Below are positions 1 to 8,817 of a stretch of 64,000 bases of DNA, piece after piece. Origin of the DNA: Methylobacterium nonmethylotrophicum. GTDB lineage: Bacteria; Pseudomonadota; Alphaproteobacteria; Rhizobiales; Beijerinckiaceae. The notes under the pieces were generated by a model, which saw only the letters and a program-made list of their open reading frames with translations, made no database searches and was not told the origin of the DNA. The stretch's first letter is position 1, and the number at the start of each line of letters is the position of its first letter. Position numbers and translations under genes: made by a program. The stretch is taken from assembly GCF_004745635.1 (NCBI RefSeq), contig NZ_SRLB01000025.1:26045-90044 (forward strand). Direction: 5' to 3'.

Positions 1-1083
1 TTCCGCGTCACCACCTTCGGCGAGAGCCACGGGCCCGCCCTCGGCTGCGTCGTCGACGGCTGCCCGCCGCTGATCCCGCTCGAGGCGGCGGAGATCCAGG
101 CCGAGCTCGACCGCCGCCGTCCCGGCCAGTCGCGCTTCACCACCCAGCGCCAGGAGCCGGACCAGGTCCGCATCCTCTCGGGCGTCTTCTCCGACGAGCG
201 CACGGCGGGGCGCCAGCTCACCACCGGCACGCCGATCGCCCTGATGATCGAGAACGTCGACCAGCGCTCGAAGGACTATTCCGAGATCCGCGACAGCTAC
301 CGGCCCGGCCACGCCGACTACGCCTACGACGCCAAGTACGGCATCCGCGACTATCGCGGCGGCGGCCGCTCCTCGGCGCGCGAGACCGCCGCCCGGGTGG
401 CGGCGGGCGCGATCGCCCGCAAGGTTCTGTCCGGCGTGACGATCCGCGGCGCCCTGGTGCAGATCGGCCCGCACGGCATCGACCGCGCCCGGTTCGACTG
501 GGACGAGGTGAGCAACAACCCGTTCTTCTGCCCCGACGCGGTCGCGGCGGCGCAATGGGCCGCGTATCTCGACGGCATCCGCAAGGCCGGCTCGTCGGTG
601 GGCGCCGTGATCGAGGTCGTGGCCGAGGGCGTGCCGGCCGGCCTCGGCGCCCCGGTCTACGGCAAGCTCGACGCGGATCTCGCCGCCGCCATGATGTCGA
701 TCAACGCCGTCAAGGGCGTCGAGATCGGCGACGGCTTCGCGGCCGCCTCCTTGCGCGGCGAGGAGAATGCCGACGAGATGCGCCCCGGCAACGACGGCCG
801 CCCGCTCTTCCTCGCCAACCATGCCGGCGGGGTGCTCGGCGGCATCTCGACCGGCCAGCCGCTGGTCTGCCGCTTCGCCGTCAAGCCGACCTCCTCGATC
901 CTGACGCCGCGGGCCTCCGTGACCCGCGACAACCGGCCCGTCGACGTGCTGACCAAGGGCCGCCACGACCCCTGCGTCGGCATCCGGGCGGTGCCGGTGG
1001 GAGAGGCGATGATGGCCTGCGTGCTGGCCGATCACCTCCTGCGCCATCGCGGCCAGGTCGGATCGGGATTTCAGCCCGGCTGA
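1..1083 (+). CDS. aroC: Chorismate synthase, 5' end outside window
   Basis: Chorismate synthase catalyses the last step of the shikimate pathway, converting 5-enolpyruvylshikimate-3-phosphate to chorismate in the cytoplasm with reduced FMN. Frame 1 is open from the first base, and the first residues FRVTTFGESHG are the family's N-terminal signature, so only about ten residues are missing. Further signatures are RPGHADYAYDAKYG, RGGGRSSARETAARVAAGA near residues 120-138, and an Asn-Asp-Gly stretch with NHAGGVLGGISTGQ near residue 275. The length fits a full-size enzyme of about 365-370 residues. It ends 53 bases before the next gene on the same strand. Confidence 0.97.
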   Translation, partial: FRVTTFGESHGPALGCVVDGCPPLIPLEAAEIQAELDRRRPGQSRFTTQRQEPDQVRILSGVFSDERTAGRQLTTGTPIALMIENVDQRSKDYSEIRDSYRPGHADYAYDAKYGIRDYRGGGRSSARETAARVAAGAIARKVLSGVTIRGALVQIGPHGIDRARFDWDEVSNNPFFCPDAVAAAQWAAYLDGIRKAGSSVGAVIEVVAEGVPAGLGAPVYGKLDADLAAAMMSINAVKGVEIGDGFAAASLRGEENADEMRPGNDGRPLFLANHAGGVLGGISTGQPLVCRFAVKPTSSILTPRASVTRDNRPVDVLTKGRHDPCVGIRAVPVGEAMMACVLADHLLRHRGQVGSGFQPG

Positions 1084-1091
1084 ACGGTGCG

Positions 1092-1116
1092 CCGATTTCA
1101 GTTTGACTGAAATCGG
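1092..1116. promoter_or_regulatory. Perfect palindrome upstream of ribB, candidate operator
   Basis: The arms CCGATTTCAGT and ACTGAAATCGG form a perfect 11-bp inverted repeat around a 3-base centre. It lies just after the aroC stop and about 20 bases before the GTG start of the next gene. There is no T-run after it, which argues against a simple terminator. The next gene begins with a helix-turn-helix domain, so autoregulation is possible, but that is inference. An mRNA hairpin is the alternative. Confidence 0.5.
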
Positions 1117-1136
1117 AGTCAGGCTATGACGGGCGG

Positions 1137-2453
1137 GTGAAACTCGGCGACTGGCTCCGGCAGCAGGGCGTGACCCGCCTCGACTTCGCGCGGCGCTGCG
1201 GGCTCTCGCCCGCGGCGGTGACGGGCCTGTGCAACAACCCCGAGCCCTGGCTCTCGCGGGAGACGGCCGCCGCCGTGGCGCGGGCGACCGGCGGCGCCGT
1301 CACCCCCAACGACTTCCTGGGGAAGGATCTACTGGGGCTCGGCCCCCCGGGACAGGAGATGCCCGTGACCCACGCATCGATCATCGAGGCCCTCGACGCC
1401 TTCGCCCGCGGCGAGATCGTGATCGTCACCGACGACGACGACCGCGAGAACGAGGGCGACCTCGTCGTCGCCGCCTCGCTCTGCACGCCGGAGAAGATGG
1501 CGTTCATCATCCGCAACACCTGCGGCATCGTCTGCGCGCCGATCACCGCCGCGGAGGCCAAGCGCCTGCGCCTCGAGCCGATGGTGGCCTCGAACGACGC
1601 GCCGCTCGGCACCGCCTTCACGGTCACGGTCGACGTCAAGCACGGGCTCACCACCGGCATCTCGGCCGAGCAGCGCTGCAACACCGTGCGGGCGCTCGCC
1701 AACGGCAACATGGGGGCGACCGACTTCGTGCGCCCGGGCCACGTCTTCCCGCTGATCGCCCGCGACGGCGGCGTGCTGATGCGCTCCGGCCATACCGAGG
1801 CCGCCGTCGACCTCTGCCGGCTGACGAAGCTCCCGCCGGTCGGCGTCATCTGCGAGCTGGCCAACGACGACGGCACCGTGATGAAGGGGCCACAGATCAC
1901 CGCCTTCGCGGCCCAGCACGGCCTGAAGCAGATCTCGGTCGCCGAGCTGATCGCCTACCGGCAGGCGCGCGAGAAGCTGGTCGAGCGGGTGGGCAGCTTC
2001 CCGGTCAGGACCGAGTGGGGGGAGCTGACCGGCTACGCCTACACCACGCCCTTCGAGCCGATGCAGCAATTCGCCTTCGTGCACGGCCGCATCGGCGAGG
2101 GCCGCGACGTGCTGGTGCGGCTGCACCGCTCGAACGTGGTGGCGGACGTGATCGAGGGCGGCCGCACCATCGAGGCGGTGATGCGCCGCTTCGCCCAGGA
2201 GGGCCGCGGCGTCCTGGTCTACCTGCGCGACGGCACCGCCGGCGTGCCGCTGTCGCAATTGCCCGACGGCGCCGGCGAGGACGGGGCCGAGGCGGCCCGC
2301 GTGCGCCAGTGGCGCGAGGTGGGCTTGGGCGCCCAGATCCTGCGCGATCTCGGCGTGGTCTCGATCCGCAACATCTCGAGCGCGGCGCGCTCCTATGTCG
2401 GCCTGTCGGGCTTCGGCATCGAGATCGTCGGCGACGTGCCGGTGGAGGGGTAG
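1137..2453 (+). CDS. ribB: 3,4-dihydroxy-2-butanone-4-phosphate synthase with N-terminal HTH and degenerate GTP cyclohydrolase II domain
   Basis: RibB converts ribulose 5-phosphate to 3,4-dihydroxy-2-butanone 4-phosphate and formate, feeding riboflavin synthesis. Residues 1-65 look like a Cro/YdaS-type helix-turn-helix (GDWLRQQGVTRLDFARRCG, LSPAAVTGL, then ATGGAVTPNDF). The catalytic domain follows from about residue 75, with the family motif DDDDRENEGDLVVAA and later RSGHTEAAVDLCRL. Residues about 285-438 match a GTP cyclohydrolase II fold, but the zinc-binding cysteines (CDCGxQL) are absent: the equivalent stretch reads RLHRSNVVADVIEGG. Loss of cyclohydrolase function is common in alphaproteobacterial RibB proteins. 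The GTG at 1137 is needed for the HTH; an in-frame ATG at 1359 would give RibB without it. Confidence 0.92.
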   Translation: MKLGDWLRQQGVTRLDFARRCGLSPAAVTGLCNNPEPWLSRETAAAVARATGGAVTPNDFLGKDLLGLGPPGQEMPVTHASIIEALDAFARGEIVIVTDDDDRENEGDLVVAASLCTPEKMAFIIRNTCGIVCAPITAAEAKRLRLEPMVASNDAPLGTAFTVTVDVKHGLTTGISAEQRCNTVRALANGNMGATDFVRPGHVFPLIARDGGVLMRSGHTEAAVDLCRLTKLPPVGVICELANDDGTVMKGPQITAFAAQHGLKQISVAELIAYRQAREKLVERVGSFPVRTEWGELTGYAYTTPFEPMQQFAFVHGRIGEGRDVLVRLHRSNVVADVIEGGRTIEAVMRRFAQEGRGVLVYLRDGTAGVPLSQLPDGAGEDGAEAARVRQWREVGLGAQILRDLGVVSIRNISSAARSYVGLSGFGIEIVGDVPVEG

Positions 2454-2460
2454 GGGCGCC

Positions 2461-2509
2461 GGCCGCGTCGTCCCGGCATGCGGGAGCCCGTTCGCCGGAC
2501 GACGCGGCC
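2461..2509. terminator. Inverted repeat between convergent ribB and deacetylase genes
   Basis: A perfect 13-bp inverted repeat, GGCCGCGTCGTCC at 2461-2473 and its complement at 2497-2509, fills the gap between two convergent genes. The stem is very GC-rich but has no T-tract on either side. A bidirectional terminator or mRNA 3' stabiliser is the simplest reading. Confidence 0.45.
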
Positions 2510-2547
2510 CGGCAGGGACCCGGAGCGGCGCCCGGTCGGGCGCCGCC

Positions 2548-3477
<930 letters not shown>

Positions 3478-3693
3478 CGTGCCTTGAAGCCCGCGTCAAG
3501 CGTTCCACCCGGCCCGGTCGCGCGACCGGCCCGTCCCCGGCGACACCGTGGCAGGGCCATGGCCCGGACGCAACACAGGCCGCCCATCTCGCCTCTGCCC
3601 GTCCACCTGCGCTTCGCGCGCTAACAGCCACGCTCTACGGTGGGGCCACGACTGATTCGCGGGCGCGCCCGCATCCGGAAGGTTGTCTCGACC

Positions 3694-4293
3694 ATGCGCC
3701 GCCCCCGCCTCGCCCTCGCGATCGCTCTGTCCGGGGTCGTCCTGGCGCTGCCGGGCTGCCAGTACCGCGCCACGCCCGATCCCGAATTGTCGGCCAAGGA
3801 CAAGGAGTGGATGGCGATGGTGCCGGAGCCCGAGATCGACCGGCGCTTCGCCCGCTACATGATCGACGACCCGACCGGCGAGGCGCCCGGCACGATCGTG
3901 GTCGAGACCAAGGAACGCCAGCTCTACTACGTCCTGCCCGACCGCAAGGCGATCCGCTACGGCGTGACCGTCGGCGACGAGGCCTATGGCTGGAACGGCA
4001 CGGCGCGGATCTTCCGCAAGGCCGCCTGGCCGGACTGGCACCCGCCGGCCGAGATGATCAAGCGCTGGCCCCATGTCCACGCGATGCAGGGCGGTCCCGC
4101 GAACCCGCTCGGCGCCCGCGCCCTCTACCTGGCGGATGCCAGCGGCAAGGACACGCTCTACCGCATCCACGGCACCAACGAGCCGGAGCGGATCGGCCAG
4201 GCGGCCTCCTCGGGCTGCATCCGCATGCGCAACATCGACGTGGTCGACCTGTACAACCGGGTCGGGGCGGACGCGAAGGTGATCGTGCGGTAG
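3694..4293 (+). CDS. L,D-transpeptidase (YkuD family), lipoprotein
   Basis: This enzyme makes 3-3 peptidoglycan cross-links or attaches lipoproteins to peptidoglycan in the periplasm. From the ATG at 3694 the protein starts with a lipoprotein signal, MRRPRLALAIALSGVVLALPG, and a lipobox LPGC. Upstream in-frame starts to 3640 would only add a poor leader. The YkuD domain covers about residues 65-199, with catalytic His159 in HGTNEPERIGQ and nucleophile Cys175 in SSGCIRMRN. It stands alone between divergent and convergent neighbours. Confidence 0.92.
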   Translation: MRRPRLALAIALSGVVLALPGCQYRATPDPELSAKDKEWMAMVPEPEIDRRFARYMIDDPTGEAPGTIVVETKERQLYYVLPDRKAIRYGVTVGDEAYGWNGTARIFRKAAWPDWHPPAEMIKRWPHVHAMQGGPANPLGARALYLADASGKDTLYRIHGTNEPERIGQAASSGCIRMRNIDVVDLYNRVGADAKVIVR

Positions 4294-4343
4294 GGCGTCC
4301 GGCCGGGCGGGACCCGCGAGCGGCGCCCCGCCGCGGGCCGTGG

Positions 4344-4377
4344 CGTTCGCCGCCCGTCAGGGCGGACCGCCGCGAAC
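4344..4377. terminator. Hairpin after L,D-transpeptidase gene
   Basis: Nested inverted repeats (CGTTCGC/GCGAACG outside, CCGCCC/GGGCGG inside with loop GTCA) lie in the gap between the transpeptidase gene and the convergent hypothetical gene ending at 4385. No T-run follows. A bidirectional transcript end is plausible. Confidence 0.35.
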
Positions 4378-4384
4378 GGGACGT

Positions 4385-4900
4385 TCACGCGAAGAGGTCG
4401 CGCAAGCTTCGGGGGGATTGGTAGCCGAGGGCACGAGCGGATGAGCCGATCCCGTTCCGGTTCTTGGCATTCTGCAGGTTCACGTTCTGCAGGTTCGCCG
4501 CTTCGCCGGCGAGGTCTGCCTCCCTGACCGCGCCGGGGCCGCCGGTCGTGACCGCTGCCGGCTGGCTTTTCGGCGAAGCGCGCGATCCACCGGCCTCTTC
4601 CTCGGCTGCGCCGGCCTGGTTCGCGGCCGGGTGGGTTCCTTCTTCCTGCGGCTGCTCGTGAGACGGCGCGGCTTGCAGCGTGAGAATGGTGGTCAGCGAG
4701 ACCCGATCGGCCGGTGCAGGTGACCAGATGATGCTCTGCGGCGCGGAGGATGCCGGCGTGATCGTCTTCGAGGAGCCGGTCTTCTCCTGATCCGTCGCAG
4801 AGCCGGCATGGGCTGGACCGGGCTCCGCCGGCACGACCGCGGAGAATGTCCTCAATCGCGCAAGGGAGGTCAAACTCGAAAAGGACGTGAGGCTTGCCAT
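4385..4900 (-). CDS. Hypothetical protein, low-complexity
   Basis: A 171-residue reading frame not recognised as any family. It is rich in Ser, Ala, Pro, Thr and Gln, with a repeated NLQNVNLQNAKN stretch near the C-terminus and no signal peptide or membrane segment. In favour of a real gene: a GGGAG ribosome-binding site sits at good spacing before the ATG at 4900, and the frame stays open throughout. Against it: composition is biased and no domain is visible. Probably a disordered protein. Confidence 0.45.
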   Translation of the reverse strand: MASLTSFSSLTSLARLRTFSAVVPAEPGPAHAGSATDQEKTGSSKTITPASSAPQSIIWSPAPADRVSLTTILTLQAAPSHEQPQEEGTHPAANQAGAAEEEAGGSRASPKSQPAAVTTGGPGAVREADLAGEAANLQNVNLQNAKNRNGIGSSARALGYQSPRSLRDLFA

Positions 4901-5239
4901 TCTCTCGATCTCCCGACGGACAGAGGATGCGTCCGGACCTCGGCATTGAGCATCGCCGCAGCCTTCTCCAGGATACGGGATGCTTCATTGTTCTCTCGTG
5001 CGGGCGATGCATCGCATTGTAACGATCGGGCACGGGTTCGGGCGACGGCCATCGTTTGACGCGCACGCCGTTCAAGGGCCTCGCGATGGGGCGTTCGACG
5101 GCGCTCGGGCCAGCACGGCCCGGTCGTTTCAAGCCGGCCGGGTGTCTCTCGCGAAGCCTTCCGACCGCCACCGTCGTTCGCCGCGGCGGCGTCGGCGCAG
5201 CAGGCGTGTGAGGATCCATCGAGAGCGCCGGACCGGCTC
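4901..5239. other. Gap with no convincing gene
   Basis: About 340 bases between two minus-strand genes. The only frame of note is a 60-codon minus-strand frame at 4870-5052 without a ribosome-binding site. Base composition is slightly less GC-rich than nearby. The promoter of the 4385-4900 gene should lie here. Confidence 0.4.
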
Positions 5240-6193
5240 TCAGGTCGCCAGGAACGTCCGCAAGGCCGCCGTGAAGGCCGGCGGGTCCTGGAGCATCGCG
5301 AAGTGGCTGACGCCCCCGAGGGTGACGGTGCGGGCGCGCGGGATCGCCCGCGCGATCTCGGCCGCGTGCCCGGGGCGGATCAGCTCGTCGTGCTCGGCCG
5401 CCGCGACGACCGTCGGGGCGGTGATGCGGGCGAGATCGGCCCGTCCATAGTTCGGTTCCGCACGCCACATGGCCGAGAGGCCGGCCTGCAGCTCCGGCCA
5501 GCGCTCGGGGGCGGGCGAGAGCGTCGCGTATTCCGCCTTGCAGCGGGCCGCGTAGGCGGCGAACAGGGGGCTGCGCGACCCGTGCGGGATGAGGCCGCCG
5601 GGGGTGGCATTCGCCCCGAAGGCGAAGAGGCGGGTCACCCGCTGCGGGCGCGTCATGGCGAGGCGCAGGCCGGTGATGCCGCCGTCGCTCCAGCCGACGA
5701 TCGAGACGGCGGCAAGGCCGAGATGGTCGAGCAGGCCCTCCACGTCCCGGGCGAAGAGCGGGAAGCCGAAGCCGCCGCCCATCACCGGGCTGCGCCCGTG
5801 GCCGCGGGTGTCCATCACCAGCACCCGATGCGTGCCGGCGAGCGCCGCGACCTGATGGCCCCAGTGGTTCGCGTTGCCGAAGCCCCCGTGCAGGAACAGC
5901 ACCGGCTCGCCGGCGCCGAACTCCGCGAAGAACAGGATGGTGCCGTTGATCGCGGTCGAGCCGGTCCGCCCTCCGGCCGGCAGTTCGGGGGTCGGGGGCA
6001 GGGCGAGGCGCGGCGGCCGGCCCCGCCTCGCGCGGCCCGCCGCGCCCGGGGCTGCCCCGGCCGGGGGGCCGGGAGCCGTCTCTCCATCGGCCGGGGGCGG
6101 GGGCTCCGGCTCGCCCAGGGCGAGGGCCGGGCCCGCCGCGACGGCGAGGCAGGCGGCGATCGCCGACCGGCGGGTCGGGGGCCGACGGCTCAC
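5240..6193 (-). CDS. Exported alpha/beta hydrolase
   Basis: This alpha/beta-hydrolase-fold enzyme has oxyanion-hole HGG at about residues 102-104, nucleophile Ser169 in GWSDGG, an acidic residue in AEHDELIRPG and the final His in GGVSHFAML. The GTG at 6193 overlaps the caspase gene stop as GTGA, so translation is probably coupled. The resulting N-terminus RRPPTRRSAIAACLAVAA is a signal sequence with an Arg-rich, possibly Tat-like start, followed by a Pro/Ala linker to residue 75. Substrate unknown; an ester or lactone is likely. It is the last gene of a minus-strand run starting with the permease at 10175. Confidence 0.85.
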   Translation of the reverse strand: MSRRPPTRRSAIAACLAVAAGPALALGEPEPPPPADGETAPGPPAGAAPGAAGRARRGRPPRLALPPTPELPAGGRTGSTAINGTILFFAEFGAGEPVLFLHGGFGNANHWGHQVAALAGTHRVLVMDTRGHGRSPVMGGGFGFPLFARDVEGLLDHLGLAAVSIVGWSDGGITGLRLAMTRPQRVTRLFAFGANATPGGLIPHGSRSPLFAAYAARCKAEYATLSPAPERWPELQAGLSAMWRAEPNYGRADLARITAPTVVAAAEHDELIRPGHAAEIARAIPRARTVTLGGVSHFAMLQDPPAFTAALRTFLAT

Positions 6194-7737
6194 CGGCACG
6201 GCACCAGGGTAAAGGGCGCCTTGCCGGCCGGCTGGACCCGCACCTGCGGCAGGGCCGAGAGGTCGTAGGTCCAGCGGCTGCCCGGCGCCACGCCCCCGCC
6301 GTTCGGGCGGATCGAGCGGACCGTCTCGGTGGTGAGGCTGGAGGGGGAGTTGCTCAGGACCGCCTCGACGTCGACGTTGCCGGCCCCGTCCCGCCACTCG
6401 ATCGTCCCGGCCCTGGCGCTGAGCCGGTAGGTCTTGCGGGCGGTCCCGCAATTCGCCGCGCTGGCGATCGCCCAGCGCGCGCCGGCGAGGACCTGCACCG
6501 CGCCCGGCTGGCGCGGCGGCGGCTGGGGTGCGGGAGGCCGGGATGGGGCGGGGCCGGGTTGCGGCGCGAGCGGCCGGGACGGAATGGGGCCGGGCGGCGG
6601 GACGGGCGCCGCCGACGGGCTCAGGCGCTCGATCAGGTCGGCGCGCCGCCGTCGCGCCCGATCCAGGTAGGCCCCGTCCGGGAAGGCGTTGATCAGCCGG
6701 TCGAGCATCCGCACCTGCTGGTTGGCATCCGCCGCCTGCTCGATCTGGCGCCAGAGCATGTCCTCGCGCTTCAAGGCGATCAGCTTCACCACCGTGTCGC
6801 GCCTTGCATGCCGCGGGAACCGCTGCAGGAAGCGCTCGTAGTCGAGGATCGAATCGGCGAGCACCGCCTTCTGGTATTCGAGGTCGGGATCCTCGAGGTT
6901 CGGGGCCGGCGCGTCCGCGGCCAGCGCGGCCGGCGGGGGCCGCACCGGCGCGGCGGGGCTCGCCGGCGGCGCGAAGCTGAACTCGTCCACCACGCTGCTC
7001 GAGGTCCAGGGGATCTGGGCGCCGTTCGTCGCCGTGAGCACCCGCAGGTGGGCGCGCCGGAAGGTCTCCTCGAACGAGCCGGCCGGGCGTTCGAGCTCGG
7101 CGGCCAGGGCGGTGGCGTAGGGGCTGTTGCCGTCCGGATCGCCGTCGAGGGCGGTCTGGCCCGGCGCGGTCGAGAAGGCGATGAAGGTGCCGCGCATCCG
7201 GCTGTCGATCGGCGCCAGGCCCCGGGCGCCGCCGCGGCTGGTGGCCGGCAGCGGGTTGTTGCGGCAGGCGTCGAGGATCATGAGGGCGATCCGCGGCCGG
7301 GCATCCTCCAGGAGCTCCTGGACGTACTCGACCTTGACGGCGCCGTCGACGAGGTCGGCCTGGGAGCGCAGCTGCGCGTCGACGGGGATCAGGTAGTTGC
7401 GGTTCTTGTCGTCCTGGACGCCGTGTCCGGCATAGTAGAGGAGCGCCACCGCGTCCTTGCCGGCCCGCCCGATCCGCCCCGAGAAGTCGCGCAAGGCGGC
7501 CCGCATCACGGCGAGGTCGGCATCCTGGACCGCCTGCACCGAAAAGCCGAGCTCGCGCAGGCGTTGCGCGATCAGCCGGGCGTCGCCCGCCGGATTCGGC
7601 AGCGGCTGGATGCTCCGGTAGGCCGAGTTGCCGATGACGAGGGCGAGGCGCTCCCCGGCCTGCGCCGGGCCCGCCGTCAGGAGCACGACGACGGCGCAGG
7701 CCCGGGCGAGCCCGGGCGGGCAGGGGAGCGGGGGCAT
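6190..7737 (-). CDS. Secreted caspase-like protease (peptidase C14)
   Basis: A 515-residue protein with a signal peptide (about residues 1-27, cleaved after AGPAQA) and a caspase p20-like domain at about 28-255. The catalytic pair is visible: His105 in LLYYAGHGVQ and Cys158 in ILDACRNNP. A helical segment (about 290-380) with FLQRFPRHARRDTV and a Pro-rich linker leads to a C-terminal domain of about 100 residues that is not recognised. Bacterial caspase homologues take part in cell death, signalling or polysaccharide and stress functions. Export to the periplasm makes cytoplasmic suicide less likely. It is coupled to the hydrolase downstream by a 4-base overlap. Confidence 0.9.
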   Translation of the reverse strand: MPPLPCPPGLARACAVVVLLTAGPAQAGERLALVIGNSAYRSIQPLPNPAGDARLIAQRLRELGFSVQAVQDADLAVMRAALRDFSGRIGRAGKDAVALLYYAGHGVQDDKNRNYLIPVDAQLRSQADLVDGAVKVEYVQELLEDARPRIALMILDACRNNPLPATSRGGARGLAPIDSRMRGTFIAFSTAPGQTALDGDPDGNSPYATALAAELERPAGSFEETFRRAHLRVLTATNGAQIPWTSSSVVDEFSFAPPASPAAPVRPPPAALAADAPAPNLEDPDLEYQKAVLADSILDYERFLQRFPRHARRDTVVKLIALKREDMLWRQIEQAADANQQVRMLDRLINAFPDGAYLDRARRRRADLIERLSPSAAPVPPPGPIPSRPLAPQPGPAPSRPPAPQPPPRQPGAVQVLAGARWAIASAANCGTARKTYRLSARAGTIEWRDGAGNVDVEAVLSNSPSSLTTETVRSIRPNGGGVAPGSRWTYDLSALPQVRVQPAGKAPFTLVPCR

Positions 7738-7743
7738 CGCGGC

Positions 7744-8817
7744 CTACTGCGCCAGGGCGGTCTCGCGCTTCGTGGCGACGACGAGGCTCGATTCGTTCGG
7801 CCGGTGCCGGTAGCCGATGCCGAAGCCCAGCGCCCCGCGCGGCTCGCGGCGGAAGAGCTCCGCCATCCGGGGCTGGTAGCGGCCGGAGAACATCGCGATC
7901 GGGCCGTGATAGCTGCCGTAGGGCCGCAGCTGCCACTTCGCGTCGAACAAGGCCGCCGGCACGCCGGTGTCGTCCTGCACGATCGTGGCGGTCTGCCGGA
8001 GCAGGAAGGCCCGCACGTCGGAGAAGGTGCTGTCGTGCAGGAGGTAGGAGGCGCTCTTCACGAGGCCGTCGCCGACGCCGAGCCGCTCGCAGAACGGCTT
8101 GATGCCGCTCGTCCGGAAGCCGTCATTGGCGAGGTTGGTGCTGAAGTAGTAGAGCGTCTGCTCCGGGCCGCCCGCGCTCGCGAAGGTGATCTTGACGCCC
8201 TGCGCGCCGCGGCCGTCCGCCGTCGGCTGGCCGCTCGCGTCGAGGCGCACGAACTCGGTCGAGCGCACCGTCTTCCCCGAGCGGGCGAGAAAGACGTAGA
8301 GCACCGGCAGGGCGCCCGAGGCCTGGCTCGCGCGCAGGTCGCTGCGCATGTCGATGGTCTTGAAGAAGCTGAGGTGCAGGACCGAGCGGATCGAGGTCTG
8401 GAGCGAGCGCACCACACCCGGCACGCTGGCGCGGGGCAGCCGCGACAGGTCCGGCACCGCGCCGACCGGCTCGAGCCCGGCCATCACGTAGGTGGTGGCG
8501 TCCGGGAAGAAGCTGTTGGCGTAGAGGAAGTCCGGCCCGCTGAAGAAGTAGAACACGGTGGAGCGGCGCGCCGGCAGGTTGGCGCCGGACCAGGCCCGGA
8601 TCCGGGACATCTGGCGCTGCTCGACGGCCCCGAACGCCGCCCCGAAGGCGTTGGCATGCTGCAACCAGCTCCGGTCCTCCTGGAGCCGGGCGAGGGGCGA
8701 AGAGGCCGCCACCGGCATGCCGGCGAGGAAGCGGGCGGTGTCGTCCGGGCTCGGCCCCTCCGCCGCGAAGGCCCGGAGCGGCAGGACCAGGAGGCTTGCG
8801 AGCAGCAATCGCTTCAT
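7744..8817 (-). CDS. Secreted protein of unknown function
   Basis: A 357-residue protein starting with a clear signal peptide, MKRLLLASLLVLPLRAFA. I recognise no family. Features seen: Tyr/Phe-rich stretches (VFYFFSGPDFLYANSFF, LYYFSTNL), one cysteine pair-free body, and a conserved-looking segment KPFCERLGVGDGLVKSASYLLHD. Its ATG at 8817 shares one base with the permease stop (TGATG), and the caspase gene follows six bases after its end, so the three are probably one transcript. Likely periplasmic. Confidence 0.8.
   Translation of the reverse strand: MKRLLLASLLVLPLRAFAAEGPSPDDTARFLAGMPVAASSPLARLQEDRSWLQHANAFGAAFGAVEQRQMSRIRAWSGANLPARRSTVFYFFSGPDFLYANSFFPDATTYVMAGLEPVGAVPDLSRLPRASVPGVVRSLQTSIRSVLHLSFFKTIDMRSDLRASQASGALPVLYVFLARSGKTVRSTEFVRLDASGQPTADGRGAQGVKITFASAGGPEQTLYYFSTNLANDGFRTSGIKPFCERLGVGDGLVKSASYLLHDSTFSDVRAFLLRQTATIVQDDTGVPAALFDAKWQLRPYGSYHGPIAMFSGRYQPRMAELFRREPRGALGFGIGYRHRPNESSLVVATKRETALAQ

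Noticed and set aside
5240..7936. One 898-residue protein reading through the caspase gene in another frame
   Set aside because: Only its last 317 residues look like protein; the rest is a shadow of the caspase gene, and a GTG at 6193 starts the real gene.
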